The translations under genes were made by a program, and so were the position numbers. This document shows positions 41,790 through 54,903 of a DNA stretch of 64,000 bases, piece after piece; the stretch's first letter is position 1, and every line of letters begins with the position of its first letter. The notes under the pieces are model-generated. The model worked only from the letters and a program-made list of their open reading frames with translations. It was not told the origin of the DNA and made no database searches. Source of the stretch: Siphonodentalium dalli (Eukaryota > Mollusca > Scaphopoda > Gadilida > Siphonodentaliidae); assembly GCA_032622095.1 (NCBI GenBank), contig CP136066.1, positions 172,111,164 through 172,175,163 on the forward strand, written 5' to 3'.

Positions 41790-44700
41790 TCATGTTGTGA
41801 CGCTATGCAGTGCTGTTACATATCTTCTGTTTGAGGCTGAAAACGAATGGATACGTTGGTGATTCTCTGTGAAATTCCGATTCTGTATCTCTCGTGTTAT
41901 TGGAACGCTATTGTAGATTCACTTTAACTGACATATCAAAGGGTTGTTATGTGTAATACATACAGAAACAAGATGAGCGTCATGATTGAGATGCAATCTA
42001 CTTAAGTGATAGAAGCGAAAGAGTCACACTTCGCTCAAGCCTAATGTTTCTCACAAATCGCATTCTTATGTCGTTTCCACTTGTGATGCAGCCAAACTCC
42101 CATCCAACACTCATTACGCTCTGTTGATTTATTAATAACTGTAGAGAAATACTGGCACACGACCCTTTAATAAACGGAGTCATTACAGTTCGGCACAGAC
42201 ACACGAGTGTGTATATGCGACGATTTCTTGTGTTTAGAATATATTTTCTTCCGATTGACGATCTCACTCCTCTCCTTTGTCAGAATCATAATCTTCCGAT
42301 TGAAAACTGGGTCCCCAGTAATCATAGTCATCATCTGAAACAACCAACTTGTTTCGTAATAATATTTTGACCCCTTCTGTACTGAACGGATTCTCCAATT
42401 CAATAATTAAACTACACATGCCTATGGTACTCGATTTACCATCGCATCTCAACAAGCTCATGCACTAGTTACCATATTCACACGCCAGTGTGGTTCTATC
42501 TGATGTATATATTGTTTGGTTCACCAACAGGCACTGCTCAAAATTTGAATTTAATTTCATGTAAACGCCACGTATTTTCCATTAAATGTCCAGATTCACG
42601 ACATACACGATCACGTAGATTTGAAATATACGGACACGTATTCTTCCACATTTACGTGGAATTTATGACATTTTATGTGTACATTCGATTTCAAAATTAC
42701 GTGGAATTTACGGACCATTGATTTTCGAAACAACACTTTTATGGGTTCGTTAAATTTCAAATAGACACTTAGTTTTATTCGAAATAGCACATTTATGGAT
42801 ACAATTATATCTAAATAAACGTGCTGTTGACGAGAAACTTAACATATTCCAATGCTATGCATCTTAGATATAGCTTTGGTAGATATACTTGTATAATATT
42901 TTTCTGAAAATAGAGATATATATGTGAAGTTGGCCCGATGAAAAAATAAACAATGTTCAAAATATGACACCTGTATATTATACATATACACATATGTTAA
43001 TAAAGACGATGACATAAGACTTCTGGCTAACATCAGTGAAACAAAACCCCAAAAACTGTGGTCTTAAAATAAAAGAATATTCATATAGGTTTTAATCTTA
43101 AAATGTATGGTAATAGTTGAGCGTCCAGTTTTGAAATATCAAGAGTTGGCACTACATCTTGATAACCAGCCTAATCCATATAATAAACAGCATTATCCAT
43201 GTCACCCAAATCGCACAATGTTTGTGGTTAATGTAAGATATCGATCTGAAAATTAAGTTCATTGTCAGTGGATGTTCGCACTGATCGAAGGTCAGAAGAT
43301 AACTATTCAAAGGAACAGTTTGTCCATCAACTGTCTGTCACTCCAAGTGGTGCTAACTTAGCCAATATTGCTGACTCTGAAGCTATATCACGAGTTCTCA
43401 ACACAGCTCTGCTACTGCTCAATTTCTTGTGATGAGTAATCGGCACAGACACATGTGATGTGTATATGCGACGATTTCTTGTGTTTAGAATCTCTTCTCT
43501 TTGCTTCCGATTGACGACCTCTCTCTTTGTCGGAAACATAATCATGGCTACTTTTCATTTCTTCGGATTCAAATCTGGTGGGTCCCCAATAATCACAGCT
43601 GTCATTATCTGAAACAAACAAGTTGTTTCTGTAATAATATTTTAACCCTTAATAGATTATCCCATTCAGTTATAAAACTATACATACCTGTGGTTCTCGT
43701 TTTACCTTCGCATCTCAACAAACCCATGCACACGTCACCATATTCACACACCAGTGTGGTTCTATCTGATGTATATATTGTTTGGTTGACTAACATATAC
43801 TGCACAAAATTTGAATTTAATTTCATGTAAACATCACGTATTTTCCATTAAATGTCTAGATTCACGGCATATACAATCACGTAGATTTGAAATATACGAA
43901 TACGTATTCATCCACATTTACGTGGAATTTATCTGTACATTCGATTCAAAAATACGTGGAATTTACGCATCATTATATGCGAAATAACACATTTATGGAT
44001 GCTTTAAATTCAATAATACGTGGCATTTATGTATCATTGTTTGCGAAGTAAAACATTTATGATGCATTAAGTTTTTTCAAATACGTGGAATTGACGGACA
44101 ATTGATTTTCGAAATAACACTTTTATGGATTCGTTAAATTTCAAATATACGCTATATTCGAAATAGCACATTTATGGATACAATTATATCCACACATATG
44201 TGCTATTTACATAATCTTAACATATTCCAATGCTATGCATCTTAGAATTTCTAAGTTAGAAATCAGCTTAATCCATTAGCACAGACAGCATAATCCATGT
44301 CACGAATTAATAATGATAATAAGTTTTATAAGGCGATTAACCAATCACTTGCTCTAACACGCTTTTAAACATTACAATATTACTCCAGTCATTTGTACAA
44401 GCCAACCAATGAAATCGCATAGATATAGCTTTGGTGGATACCTGTACGATATTTATCTGAAAATAGAGGGAAATATGTGAAGTTGGCACGATGAAAAAAT
44501 AAACAATGTTAAAATATAGGACAATTGTATAATGCCAGGAAATTTGAAATAGAAAATACAAATTATAAACATGTTAATAAAGACCATGACATACGACTTC
44601 TGGCTAACACCATTGAAACAAAACCCCAAAAACTATGTGGTCTTAAAATAAAGAATATTCATATAACTTCATCTTAAAATTGACTAGTAATAGTTGAGCA

Positions 44701-45420
44701 TCCAGTTAAAAAAATATCAAGAGTTCACGCTATTCTTCTTGGTAAGCAGCTTAATCCATATAATAAACAAGATTATCCATGTCACCCAATCGCAGTCTTT
44801 GTGGTTGATGTAAGATATTTATCTGAAAATTAAGTTTAATGTCAGTGGATATTCGCACTGATTGGAGGTCAGAAGATAACTATTCAAAGGAACAGCTTGT
44901 CCATCAACTGTCTGTGTTGCTAACTCAGCCAATATCTCTGACTCAGAATAATCAGTTATCACGAGATCTCAACACAGCTCTGCTGCTATTCAATGTCTTG
45001 CGATGAGTAATAAACAATAGTGTTTGTGCAATAGATGTTAATTAAGCAAGAGCGTCAGTTTGAATTTTTCTTGAACATTCGATCAAAAGTGAGCCGCTTA
45101 GTGTCCCAGTCCTGATCGGTTTGACATATTTTAATTGTCCTGCTATGCTTTGGAGTGTTTTACCAATCACAAATACAGTCGGTCTCTTGACATTCGCATC
45201 GAAACCAAGTAACAGAAACTGATGATAGACGTCAGCATCAGTGGAACTTAGCGGGTCGTCAATCTTACGGTTTTGAGTTGACATATGAAAAGCATATAAT
45301 CGACAACTAGCCAAGCAGCCGCCTCGGACAACCCTTCGAATTATGGTCGGGCTAAATTTAGACTGGTACATTAGCTCAAGCGGTGACACGTTTAACAACT
45401 GCATATAGCAGCCTCTCGGT
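41790..45420. repeat. Duplication block B, copy 2
   Basis: Tandem partner of 37,700-41,300, diverged by a few per cent with several small indels. It includes ORF family members at 42,167-42,461 and 43,327-43,826 and another LINE ORF1 remnant. Confidence 0.85.
44820..45404 (-). pseudogene. LINE ORF1 remnant, copy 2 (N-terminal part best preserved)
   Basis: The open part 45,404-45,042 reads MSTQNRKIDDPLSSTDADVY, then HQFLLLGFDANVKRPTVFVI, GKTLQSIAGQLKYVKPIRTG and SLLIECSRKIQTDAL. The pattern '.PFVI.K.L..I.G..K.VK..RSG.LL.EC...' is that of the N-terminal RNA-recognition-like part of LINE ORF1. Downstream, stops and small deletions break HRKTLNSSRAVLRSRD and the rest. It is the second copy of the remnant at 40,448-40,950. 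Confidence 0.65.
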
Positions 45421-45849
45421 ACCTCCCCACAGTGAGACAGGTGTGAGCATTACAAGAATGAAACATTGATGTCATAAAGACAAAATGCAAAGAGAAATGA
45501 CACAAAAGCAGCAACACCAGAAACAACAGAGAGGCGTGAATAACCGATTGTTTGAGCCGGGTCAACTCAACCACCCTCCTTGAAGAGATGTAGGACCAAA
45601 GAGGACCATGCTCAGGTCAATGTCTGACATGATGCGGCCGCCCTAGTACCCCCAGGACTCATACACCACACATAAAGGTAACAGTGTGCCATATTAGGGG
45701 ATGCCTACCCCTCGCAGTGGGGCGGTAGGCCTATTCTACCCCGTGCTCTTGTCTGTATATTTTCAAATGTTTTTTTTAGGCTTTCCACTTTTAGATGCTA
45801 AATTCGTCTAGCTATACCGGGGTGGGTAGTGAATTTGCAGCAAGGTAAG

Positions 45850-47255
45850 CCGGGGCCGGTGTGCAAAATCTCACTTTTTACAACCTCGTGCAAATTTTTT
45901 ACTAGAGACCTTTTGACACTTGTAACATTTGAGAACATACTATAAATGGAAAGGCACCATGTTTATGTTACTGAGACGTCATTTGGGCCTTAGTGGAGAT
46001 GACATTAAGTTATGACATGTTGCATATGGGACGCTAAGGTGAAAAAACTTCATTCCCGAGACCCTTCGAAAAGAAGCTTCGAGAAATGTAAAACTGAAAT
46101 AAATAAACTAGTCATGTAATTAAGACCTTTAAGTCTAGATCATTGTGTGCATGAAAAAGATCGCCTATCTTTTTCAAACATTAATTTCTAGAACATAACT
46201 CAACAATGCATCAATCTAATCAGTGAATTATTTGCATATCTATCAATTCAGATGATATGTTACTATCACAACACCTAAAGTATCCAAATTATGGCATGGT
46301 GACTGCTTGTCATTTAGCACAATAGCAGTTGCTCCAGTAGACTAACAGAAGTGGTATGGAATAATGCAAGCTAATGGCTTGGTTGACAGATTAATCAAGA
46401 AATAGTTAGGAATTGTGTGTATCATGCACAATGACATACTTTTGCAGATATCAACAATTTATAGACTATTTCCAATTGCAGCCTGATAAATATCCTATGT
46501 TTTATTTTCTAAATATGTCAACTCTAGTTGAATTTGAGCTTTTACAACTGATATGCCATGGATACGTCTACAAAATGTCAACAGTCATTCGAAAGTCAAG
46601 ATTTTGTTCACTGTCCTGAGATGTCATCAGCTTAAATGTAGTATAGCCAAAAACACATGTCCGGTTTGTCTAATATCTGTAAACTTGCAAACTCCAATGC
46701 ATGTATGTGGTAGACAAATGCATATCAGCCAGTATTTGAAAAAAATCTTCATATCTGCCTGTATTGACCACTTTTTTCAATTAAAACAGATTCTGAAATA
46801 GGTTATACTGTCATTTGAACTAATTATAAATGAGATAATGTCTCAGTGATATGCGTGATATCGGTATGGTTTTATGCGGTTTTAGACCATAATTAGTTAA
46901 ATTTGGGGGGGGGGGGGGGTGGTTGTCAAAAAGTTTAGAGTAAAACTTTTTTGCAGGTTTGGGGGTGGTGGTTACCCGAAAATGCCAGAGGCATAAATAT
47001 TATATCCTCCTGCAAATTTGTTAAGAACCCCTCGCTCTGCAGGACATTGTTTTTATAAGATACAGTATGCGAACCATAACAGTTACTACATTTGGCTAGT
47101 TTCTGGCAATTATCGTGCAATCCACACTCACCACATTGGCGACATATGTTTCAATTATATTTACAGTGATCGGTTCCGTGACAAACTTCTGACATTTATA
47201 CATTATGTACGTAATTCACATTATAGGTCTATTATGTGCATATTTCCGCGAAGAT
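45850..47255. other. No gene recognised; a poly-G run
   Basis: AT-rich. A run of 15 G lies at 46,905-46,919. The open frames at 46,413-46,619 and 46,553-46,801 overlap and carry scattered Cys but no recognised motif. Confidence 0.4.
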
Positions 47256-47259
47256 ATGT

Positions 47260-49620
47260 CGGTTCTTTGTATGTCATAAACGATGGTGGTTTGCACATGA
47301 TTTTTTAGGTACAAGAGTTTGTCGAAGATCTTTCTAGTTTACAAAACAATTGTAATCTGATGTAATTTACTCTGTCTGATACTACATTAATCTGCCATTA
47401 TCTGGATCATATTTGTGCATCCGGGAAATTGTTAGTTTGGAGTAATCCTATTGAGTAATTTGGGGTGACACGTCGGTATGGGTTGGGCTAGCTTCCTATG
47501 GTAACCACCACTCTGGTCCATATAATAGTTTTAGATGACGGCCCAGGGGACTTGCCAAATATGGAAATAGTTTAATATTCAGGAAATTGTGTCATTTGTT
47601 TTGTATTTATAGTCCTATTTCATTACAACTTAATTGTTGCCTACAATTACGCCGCGAGTGTCAACGCAAAGCACTTGTAAGTTCTGATATAGGTAAATAC
47701 GGATCAATACGGGATCGCAGACACATGGTTTCCAATACTGTAAGTTATGGTAGAGCATTATAGATTGCCTTTATTTGTTTATTTAGTTTTTGGCTTGACC
47801 GCATTACCAAAAATAGATGACTATTAACTAGTTCAATTATTCTAATCTCAGTATCTAGACCGTACATAAGATTTATGGAGGCACGGACTCAGTATATATG
47901 AATATGCGTTAAAATTGTATCAAATAATTCAGTGAGCTTGAACAATTTCTCATTTGTTATCGAAATTCCTACGTATATATAGGAATGGCACACTGAGTGG
48001 TCCCGATTTTCGCCCATGTCGGGGTTAAACCCGTGTCAACATCGTCTAGCCCAGACTGAGATGACCTTATCCACTGTTGGTGTAACATAAATGTTATGAA
48101 AGTGGTGTTGCTTGTGTCATGGTGGGGGTATTGACATTTGAGTGATAATGGTTAGTCTTTGGTAATTGATATTCAGTATGAAATTGGTTGTTTTTAGACT
48201 GAAAGACCGATTTTTATTTTACTGAAATCAGTTGAGAATTATCAACCCTAGGCGTGTTACGGTGGGAACTTCTAATAGTTGGAAAGTTTGATAATACATA
48301 TTAAGATTAAATAATGTATGTATGTTACAGGGGAACTTTGTAAGCATGCAGTGGTAATTTGTTTGAGTGAATTGCCAATCATGGATGTAACGTTAGGAAT
48401 TTGTGGTGCAAGTTGAAGAATGCCAGTACAAGGCAAGTGGGTACCAATGGGATTTCTCGAAAGTCGGAAAGTAGTCGGTTTTGTTGCTTGACCCAAGTGC
48501 GTATGCAACATCTCGTCTCTGTGTGGCGTTTATGGTACTCAGACTTGCATATCAGCAGCATCCCATGGATGGAGCTGGTCGTGGCGATCACACATTCCAA
48601 CTTATCAAGTAACATTATTTTGACTGGCCTAAGGATACCAACACGCACTGTGTTCTTAATACATTATTAACAGCTCAGCGATATCAACAATCACGCAAAA
48701 AACCGCTGTCGAACGCTGATTTATTGACAACTGACAGAAATGAATCCATTTTGGCAATTTTGCAGCTGGCATGTTTGAAGTTTGCTGTGCAATATTGCAA
48801 GCGTATTAACACTTAAAGTGAACCGCAAACGGTGCGATATGTGTCGTACGATATATGATACAGAGTCAATGGATATAAGATTCATGTGCCCACCAACCAT
48901 ATATGTGGGTCGGACTCATTTATGACCCACTTGTGGTGTTAAAACTATATCAGGAAAGCTTTTGGATTAAATTGGGCAATGAATTCAATCTTTAAACAAT
49001 TCTAAAATATTCTTTTTTATTAAATCAAATGTCCGTGATAGCATTCAAAGCAGGGGCCGCAGAATAAAGACTCTCGATGGGAGCCTCTTCAGCTAGTCTA
49101 TATATATTAAGAGTTCGATCCGGCTATTCCCGATTTTAAAACGGTATTAGTTTTGTTTTTTAAATTTAGATTAAAAATAAATTATGATTTATTTATATAT
49201 AATTATTTTGGTGGTTGCTTTGTCCAAGGAGCTCAATCTAAAAAACATTAATATCTAAATATTTAAAAGATCAAAATATGCGCTGTTTGTGTGGGGGTCA
49301 CACGCCGCTACGCCGCAGAATAAAGGCCCCCGAAGCGCAAAAAGGGTGTATATATAATAGAAATGAAATGTTCCCGTACCCCTGTGATAGTCCCGAAGAT
49401 TGTGTGTACATAGGGTTTTAAAGTGGCATGCTGGATATCAAACTATTATGTACGTCGGCATGATGCATCTAAAGGAATCAAGGCCTTCAAACTGGGTTCA
49501 TTCGAAATAACATGCAAGTCTGTAAAACTACTTCACAAAACGTTCATGAAAACAGATCGACATTGTTTGCATCATTATTAAATCCCAAACAATAACATTT
49601 CACATGCCAAAACAATTTTA
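47260..49620. repeat. Segmental duplication block A, copy 2
   Basis: Collinear partner of 35,990-37,620 with an expanded middle (about 47,900-48,800) that lacks a counterpart. As in copy 1, block B sequence follows it, so A and B were duplicated together. Confidence 0.75.
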
Positions 49621-49689
49621 TTAACAAACAATAAGCAGCCATTACGTATTCACATAAAGCTAGTAGGATGGGACAACTCACAACAATTC

Positions 49690-51450
49690 GTTCACACACC
49701 TTTCACACGATTTGCAGTGGTGTTACATATCTTCTGTTTGAGGCTGCAAACGAATGAAAACGTTGATCATTCTGTGCAAAATTTCTATTTCGATAGTATA
49801 AATAATTTAATGTTCAATTTGTGATTTTGCGAATACAGCCATTCGTTTGAAATTTGATTGGATAAATATTTATTTATACACATATTGCAAATGGGACTCA
49901 TTAAAGTTCGGCACAGACACATGTGGTGTGTATATGCGACGATTTCTTGTGTTTAGAATAGCTTCTCTATTCTTCCGATCGACGTCCGCTCTCCTTGTCG
50001 AAACATCGTAATCATGGCTACTTTTCTGTTCTTCCGGTTGAAATCTGGTCCAATAATCACACCTGTCATCACTTGAAATAAACAACTTGTTTCTGTAATA
50101 ATATTTTAACACTTAATGGATTCTCCCATTCAGTTATAAAACTATATATACCTACGGTTCTCGTTTTACCATCGCATCTAAAAAAAAACTCATGCACTCG
50201 TCACCATATTCACAAACCAGTGTGGTTCTATCTGATGTAGGGGGCATCGGTTGCTCAATCGGTTAGGGGTACAACCCCAAACCGTTTCGCTCTCCAGTGC
50301 TGGCGATAAGGGTTCAAACTCATGTTTCCATCGTGGACTTTGTAACTCGAAATCGTTATCTGGTGGAGTTACCAGTTACTCGCCGATCGTCGGTGGTTTG
50401 CCGTACATGGTCATCGAATTTATCAGCCATTGAAATCACTGTTAGATTAGCCGTAAGTGCGCGGATTTCCTCCACCACAAAAACTGGCAATGTCGTGATA
50501 TGGTCTTAGTTGCTGAAAGCGACATTAAACCCAAATAAATTAATCAATATATCTTATGTATATATTGTTTGGTTATCTAACAGACACTGCACAATATTTG
50601 GAATTTAATCTCATGCAAACGTCACGTATTTTCCATTAAATGTCTAGCTTTACGCCATATACGATCAGGTAAATTTGAAATATACGAACACGTATTCATC
50701 CACATCGAATTTATCTGTATTCGATTTTTTAAAAACGTGGAATTTATATGCGAAATAACACATTTATGGATGCCGTAAATTCGAGAATACGTGGAATTTA
50801 TGCATCACTTATTTTCGCAGTAAGACATTTATTTATGCGTTAAAATTAAAAAATACGTGGAATTTACGGACCATTGATTTTCGAAATACACTTTTACGGA
50901 TTCGTTAAATTTCGAATAAACGCTTAGTTTATATTCGAAATGGCACATTTATGGATACAATTATATCCACATATACGTGCTGTTTACCAGAAACTTAACA
51001 TAGTCCAATGCTATGCATCTTAAGAAATCAGCTTAATCCATTAGCGTAGACAGCATATCCATGTCCCCAATCATATATATATATAGCTTTGGTAGATAAT
51101 TGTCAGATATTTATCTGAAAATAGAGGGAAATATGTGAAGTTGGCACGATGAAATAATAAACAATGTTAAAAAATAAGACACCTGTATATTGCCTGCAAA
51201 TTTGAAATAGCAAATACAAATTATACACATATGTTAATAAATACGATGACCATTTTTGTTAACATCACCAGTGAAACAAACCCCCCAAAACTATGGTCTG
51301 AAAATAAAAGAAATATTCATATAAGTTTTCGTCTTAAACCGTACTAACAACAGTCGAGCGTCCAGTTTTACAATATCAAGAGTTTGCATTATGCATCTTT
51401 ATAACAAACCTAATCCATACAATAAATAGCTTTACCCATGTCACAATCGC
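49690..51450. repeat. Duplication block B, copy 3 (partial, SINE-interrupted)
   Basis: It matches 37,700-39,000 and 43,600-44,700, including an ORF-family member at 49,870-50,112 and the ACGTGGAATTTA-rich region. A SINE at 50,240-50,549 splits the ORF-family reading frame. Confidence 0.8.
50240..50549 (+). mobile_element. SINE family 2 with TSD and empty-site paralogues
   Basis: Head GGTTGCTCAATCGGTTAGGG (A-box region), B-box-like GGGTTCAAACTC, body GCGGATTTCCTCCACCACAA, tail GCGACATTAAACCCAAATAA. It is flanked by TATCTGATGTA (50,229-50,239) and TATCTTATGTA (50,550-50,560), an 11-bp TSD with one change. Uninterrupted paralogues at about 38,375, 39,640, 42,500 and 43,765 read TATCTGATGTATATATTG or a close variant, the pre-insertion site. 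Confidence 0.93.
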
Positions 51451-51701
51451 ACAATCTTTGGGCATAAAAAAAGACATTTGTTTCCGCCAACGAGCTGGGG
51501 AAAATAGGGACGGTAGGCAGGGAAAACCTTTTTTTTTATTAAATATTTTTATTTTTCTATATTTTTCACAATACGTGTATAATACTTTATATGAGCCCAC
51601 ATTATGGACTTCTTAGTCTCAAGGTGGTCAACCCATGGAATATAGAAACACGAACTCTGATTCAAAGTTACAGATGATATAATATTGTCTTGAAACACTC
51701 T

Positions 51702-52954
51702 TTAATTAACTGGAATTAGTCCAGCATCGCTGCACTTTGCACATATTGGTTTTCACGGTCTTGTCATCGAATAATGATGGTACTGGGATGACTGATTTGA
51801 CTCTAGCCGCATCCTTTATTGTGGCATGATAATTTGTTAAGTACCAAAGTGTATTTGTTAATACCTGGAATGAATAATATTGGATTTTATTATATAACAT
51901 TAAACCGTATTCCTGGATATCATTTTTGCAACATATAAAAATATAGTTGTGTATGTATTTACTGCACCATTTCAGTACATGTGTGAATTCCAGACATTTT
52001 TTGAAGAATCATTCATGTATTTCATGTCATGAATGCCAGAAATGTACTCCCCCAGTGTTCCAGAGCTTACCTGGGTAATATATGTCCCGTGGTATCGGCT
52101 TCAAACTTTGTATTGAAATACACTTTCATCGACTTCTGAACTGAACAAAGCATCCCTGGCAATAATTTCGTCATCTTTCTTTCTGTAAAAATAATTTCTA
52201 ATGAAATAATTTTTAAAGTTTTATTTCTGAAATAAATTTATCGAAGTTGTGGTTTCACGGGATTCCCATCTATACACAAATATGCCAATGAATCATTTAA
52301 TATTTATTTCAGATATTTAATACCTGAGATGCCTACACCACCAGCAGATTTAAGTTATTTTCATTTTTTTTAAAAACCCCTGACATTTGAACATTAAAAT
52401 CATTTTCAATGCCATATAGTTTGTAAATCTATGTTGGATCTATGTGTTTTACTATAGATATGAACATATTTATAAAATACAAATGAAATGTCACAATTGT
52501 TATATCAAGGACTCTGCTTGGGGAAAACGGCAAAATAATTATTTTCACGTCTGGACATTTCGAATTTGAAATGAGAAAACCTACCTGGAACTTGCTGTCT
52601 TTTGAGGTGTATAGCATATTTCTTTCTTCATAAGAATATCAAATGCATTCCGCTGTGTGGTGATTTCCGTAGTATCATGATCGATCTGCTCCACGATCTC
52701 TCTATCACCGCAAGCAAACTCGATATGGTTTATGTTGACTGCTGACAACTCCTTAACTTTCATTTCAACATTTATGTCGAACGGCGCTGACTCAGCCGAT
52801 ATACGGCACTTCACTTTAACCTTACTCAAGTCAGTCTTATCCGGGTGCATTCAAAAAAGAGATCTTCAATTTTGCCTTCGTTGTCTATCGATCTGATCTC
52901 TTTTTTGCTTCCGCCGTTGACACTTTCGTCCAGATAGCCACAACAACGTGCCAT
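51702..52954 (-). CDS. Unidentified three-exon gene with a C-terminal CxxC
   Basis: Exons: 52,954-52,585 (ATG, MARCCGYLDESVNGGSKK), 52,182-52,071 and 51,864-51,702. Donors GTAGGTTTTC and GTAAGCTC and acceptors TTTTTACAG and TTCATTCCAG are good, and phases agree (2 then 0). Protein landmarks: KIEDLF, HPDKTDLSKVKVKCR, HIEFACGDREIVEQ, KKEICYTPQK, KKDDEIIARDALFSSEVDES, SRYHGTYITQVLTNTLWYL, TNYHATIKDAARVKSVIPV, and PICAKCSDAGLIPVN then TAA. Three lesions: a frame change near 52,850, a TGA at 52,101-52,103, and one extra A in an A run near 51,755. I recognise no family; the final CxxC suggests metal binding. It is either a young pseudogene or an intact gene with base-call errors. Confidence 0.6.
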
Positions 52955-53194
52955 TGTTGCTGTTGTGGTGTGAAGTCTGTTTACTTTCCAAAGCACCGGC
53001 TGTTTTCAATGGGAGATACGTATCGAAAGAATGGGAGTATTTCCACCGGAAGCGCCCGCCGTGCTTTTATCTCGGTTCAATGCGTGACACGTTCACAGAT
53101 ACCATTATTTTTAAGTCAGTTTTTCGATCGCAATGAAGTTTAGACTCGGCGCTTTTAAATAGGGTCGGTCGGGTTAGCGGAAACAAACGTCTTT

Positions 53195-53760
53195 TTTAGG
53201 CCTTGTGGTTAATGTAAGATATTGATCTAAAAATTAAGTTCAATGTTAGTGGATGTTCGCACCGATTGAAGGTTAGAAGATAACTATTCAAAGGAACATT
53301 TTGTCATTTCAACTGTCTTTTAGCCACTGCATATATCAGCCTCTCGGTACCTCCCAACAGTGAGACATGTGTCAGCATTACAAGATTGAAACATTGAACA
53401 GTCAAGACGAAATGCAAAAAGACCGAAAGAAACAACATACATGAAAATCATAAGACACAACTAGATACCAGAAACAAAATAGAACAGATGACATAAATGT
53501 AATCCGAACACTGTGGAGAGGCGTGACCAGCCGACTGAATGAGCCGGGTCAAATCAACCACCTTGAAGAGATGTGGGACCAAAGAAGACCATGAGCAGGT
53601 CGATGCCTCACGTGATACGGCCGCCATAGTACCCACAGGACTCATACACCACACATCACGGAAAACTGCCACATTAGGGGATCCTCACCCCTCGCAGGGG
53701 GCGGTAGGCATATTCTACCCCGGATCCACACGTGGTATGGACAGAGGTTTGTAGATCGTG
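53195..53760 (-). repeat. Truncated LINE copy 3 (5' region joined to an ORF1 end)
   Basis: The same 5'-region landmarks as at 41.0-41.65 kb (GAGCCGGGTCAAATCAACCA, CACGTGATACGGCCGCC) are joined directly to the later ORF1 segment (TAACTATTCAAAGGAACA, GTGGTTAATGTAAGATAT), so ORF1's first part is deleted. The copy adjoins the gene at 51,702-52,954. Confidence 0.6.
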
Positions 53761-54046
53761 AACATATTGTTAATGTGTACGAGAGTGATATTCTTACAGC
53801 ACAATCTTGAGATTGGTATTGAATGTTAACGCACTGCACACGACTCCATTTAAGGAGAAAGGAGGAATCACATATAAACCTGTCGCTGATAACAGGGCCA
53901 TATATTGAGCGCAGTTTGAAACCGATCAATGTAATAACATCGGTGACTTGCATGTGACACTTGTGTGATGATCTTGATCCAAAAGGGAAATCTCTACATG
54001 ATTAGTTTTGAAGCCGCGACAAGTCCACTGTATATTTCTATGCAGC

Positions 54047-54420
54047 CTGTTCTCCCGAAATCCGAGCATTATCTGCTTAGAATAAAACATGTTTTAGGTA
54101 GATAGTCTGCTTAGAATCGACTCATTTTGAGTCGATAATATGCTGAAAATGAGATCGTTTTAGTCACATTGTCGACCCATAATGAGGCGACTCAAAGCAT
54201 ATTATATGCCGACAATGACACACGTTAGCCAACTCACGATTTTTCAAGTGTACGCTTTTAACATGTGTTTTCACTGTGACCCGCGCCATAAAACGAAATA
54301 ACGGGTATGAGTCAACTCTGCCTATTTCAGAATAAAATAATCACATTATGAACATATTTCACAATTTAGGTCGATTATGTGCGTATTTGCGCGAAAATAT
54401 GTTCTATGAGTCATGGTAGA
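54047..54420. repeat. CTGCTTAGAAT palindrome repeat, uninterrupted copy
   Basis: It contains TCCGAGCATTATCTGCTTAG, CTCATTTTGAGTCGATAAT, ACTGTGACCCGCGCCATA and GGTCGATTATGTGCGTATTT in one run. This shows that the two parts at 20,310-20,572 and 21,941-22,320 were once joined. Confidence 0.7.
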
Positions 54421-54903
54421 CTCAGCTATCATTCCGACGCCCTTCAGAAAGAAGCTTATGGACTACCCCTAAGTTAGTCATATTGACCTGGATTTTTTCT
54501 CAGCGTACATTCATTGGCAAAATGTCCAACCAAAGAGGGTGATTGGAATCCCACAACAGTTGGACAACATGACGTGACAAATAGTAAATAGGAGATACAT
54601 AGTAAACTTCTTTCTTTGTGTATATAACATATATTACGTTACTTGGGCACATTTAAAAAGGACCATAACCACGAAAAACGAGGATGGTAAAAATTAATCT
54701 GGCAGTGGTGGATCTAACTTAAGGCAGGAGGATAATGTTATTCGTGATATTGCTGGACAGGAGTCGGCTGTTCTTTCGTCTGTTAACGTTCCGGGTCACC
54801 TGTGTCATTCTCGAATGATCACTGCGATGATTCTGAAGTGATTGTACCATCAACATAACACCATAACGCAACTAACAACTTCAAATTGATGGCAGCCAGA
54901 ATC

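Noticed and set aside
52429..52617. 62-codon minus-strand frame downstream of exon 1 of the 51.7-kb gene
   Set aside because: It reads through the GTAGGT donor into the intron and has no continuity with exon 2.
54650..54860. Possible exon between LINE copy 3 and the 1.1-kb element
   Set aside because: No frame longer than about 40 codons and no paired splice sites were found.
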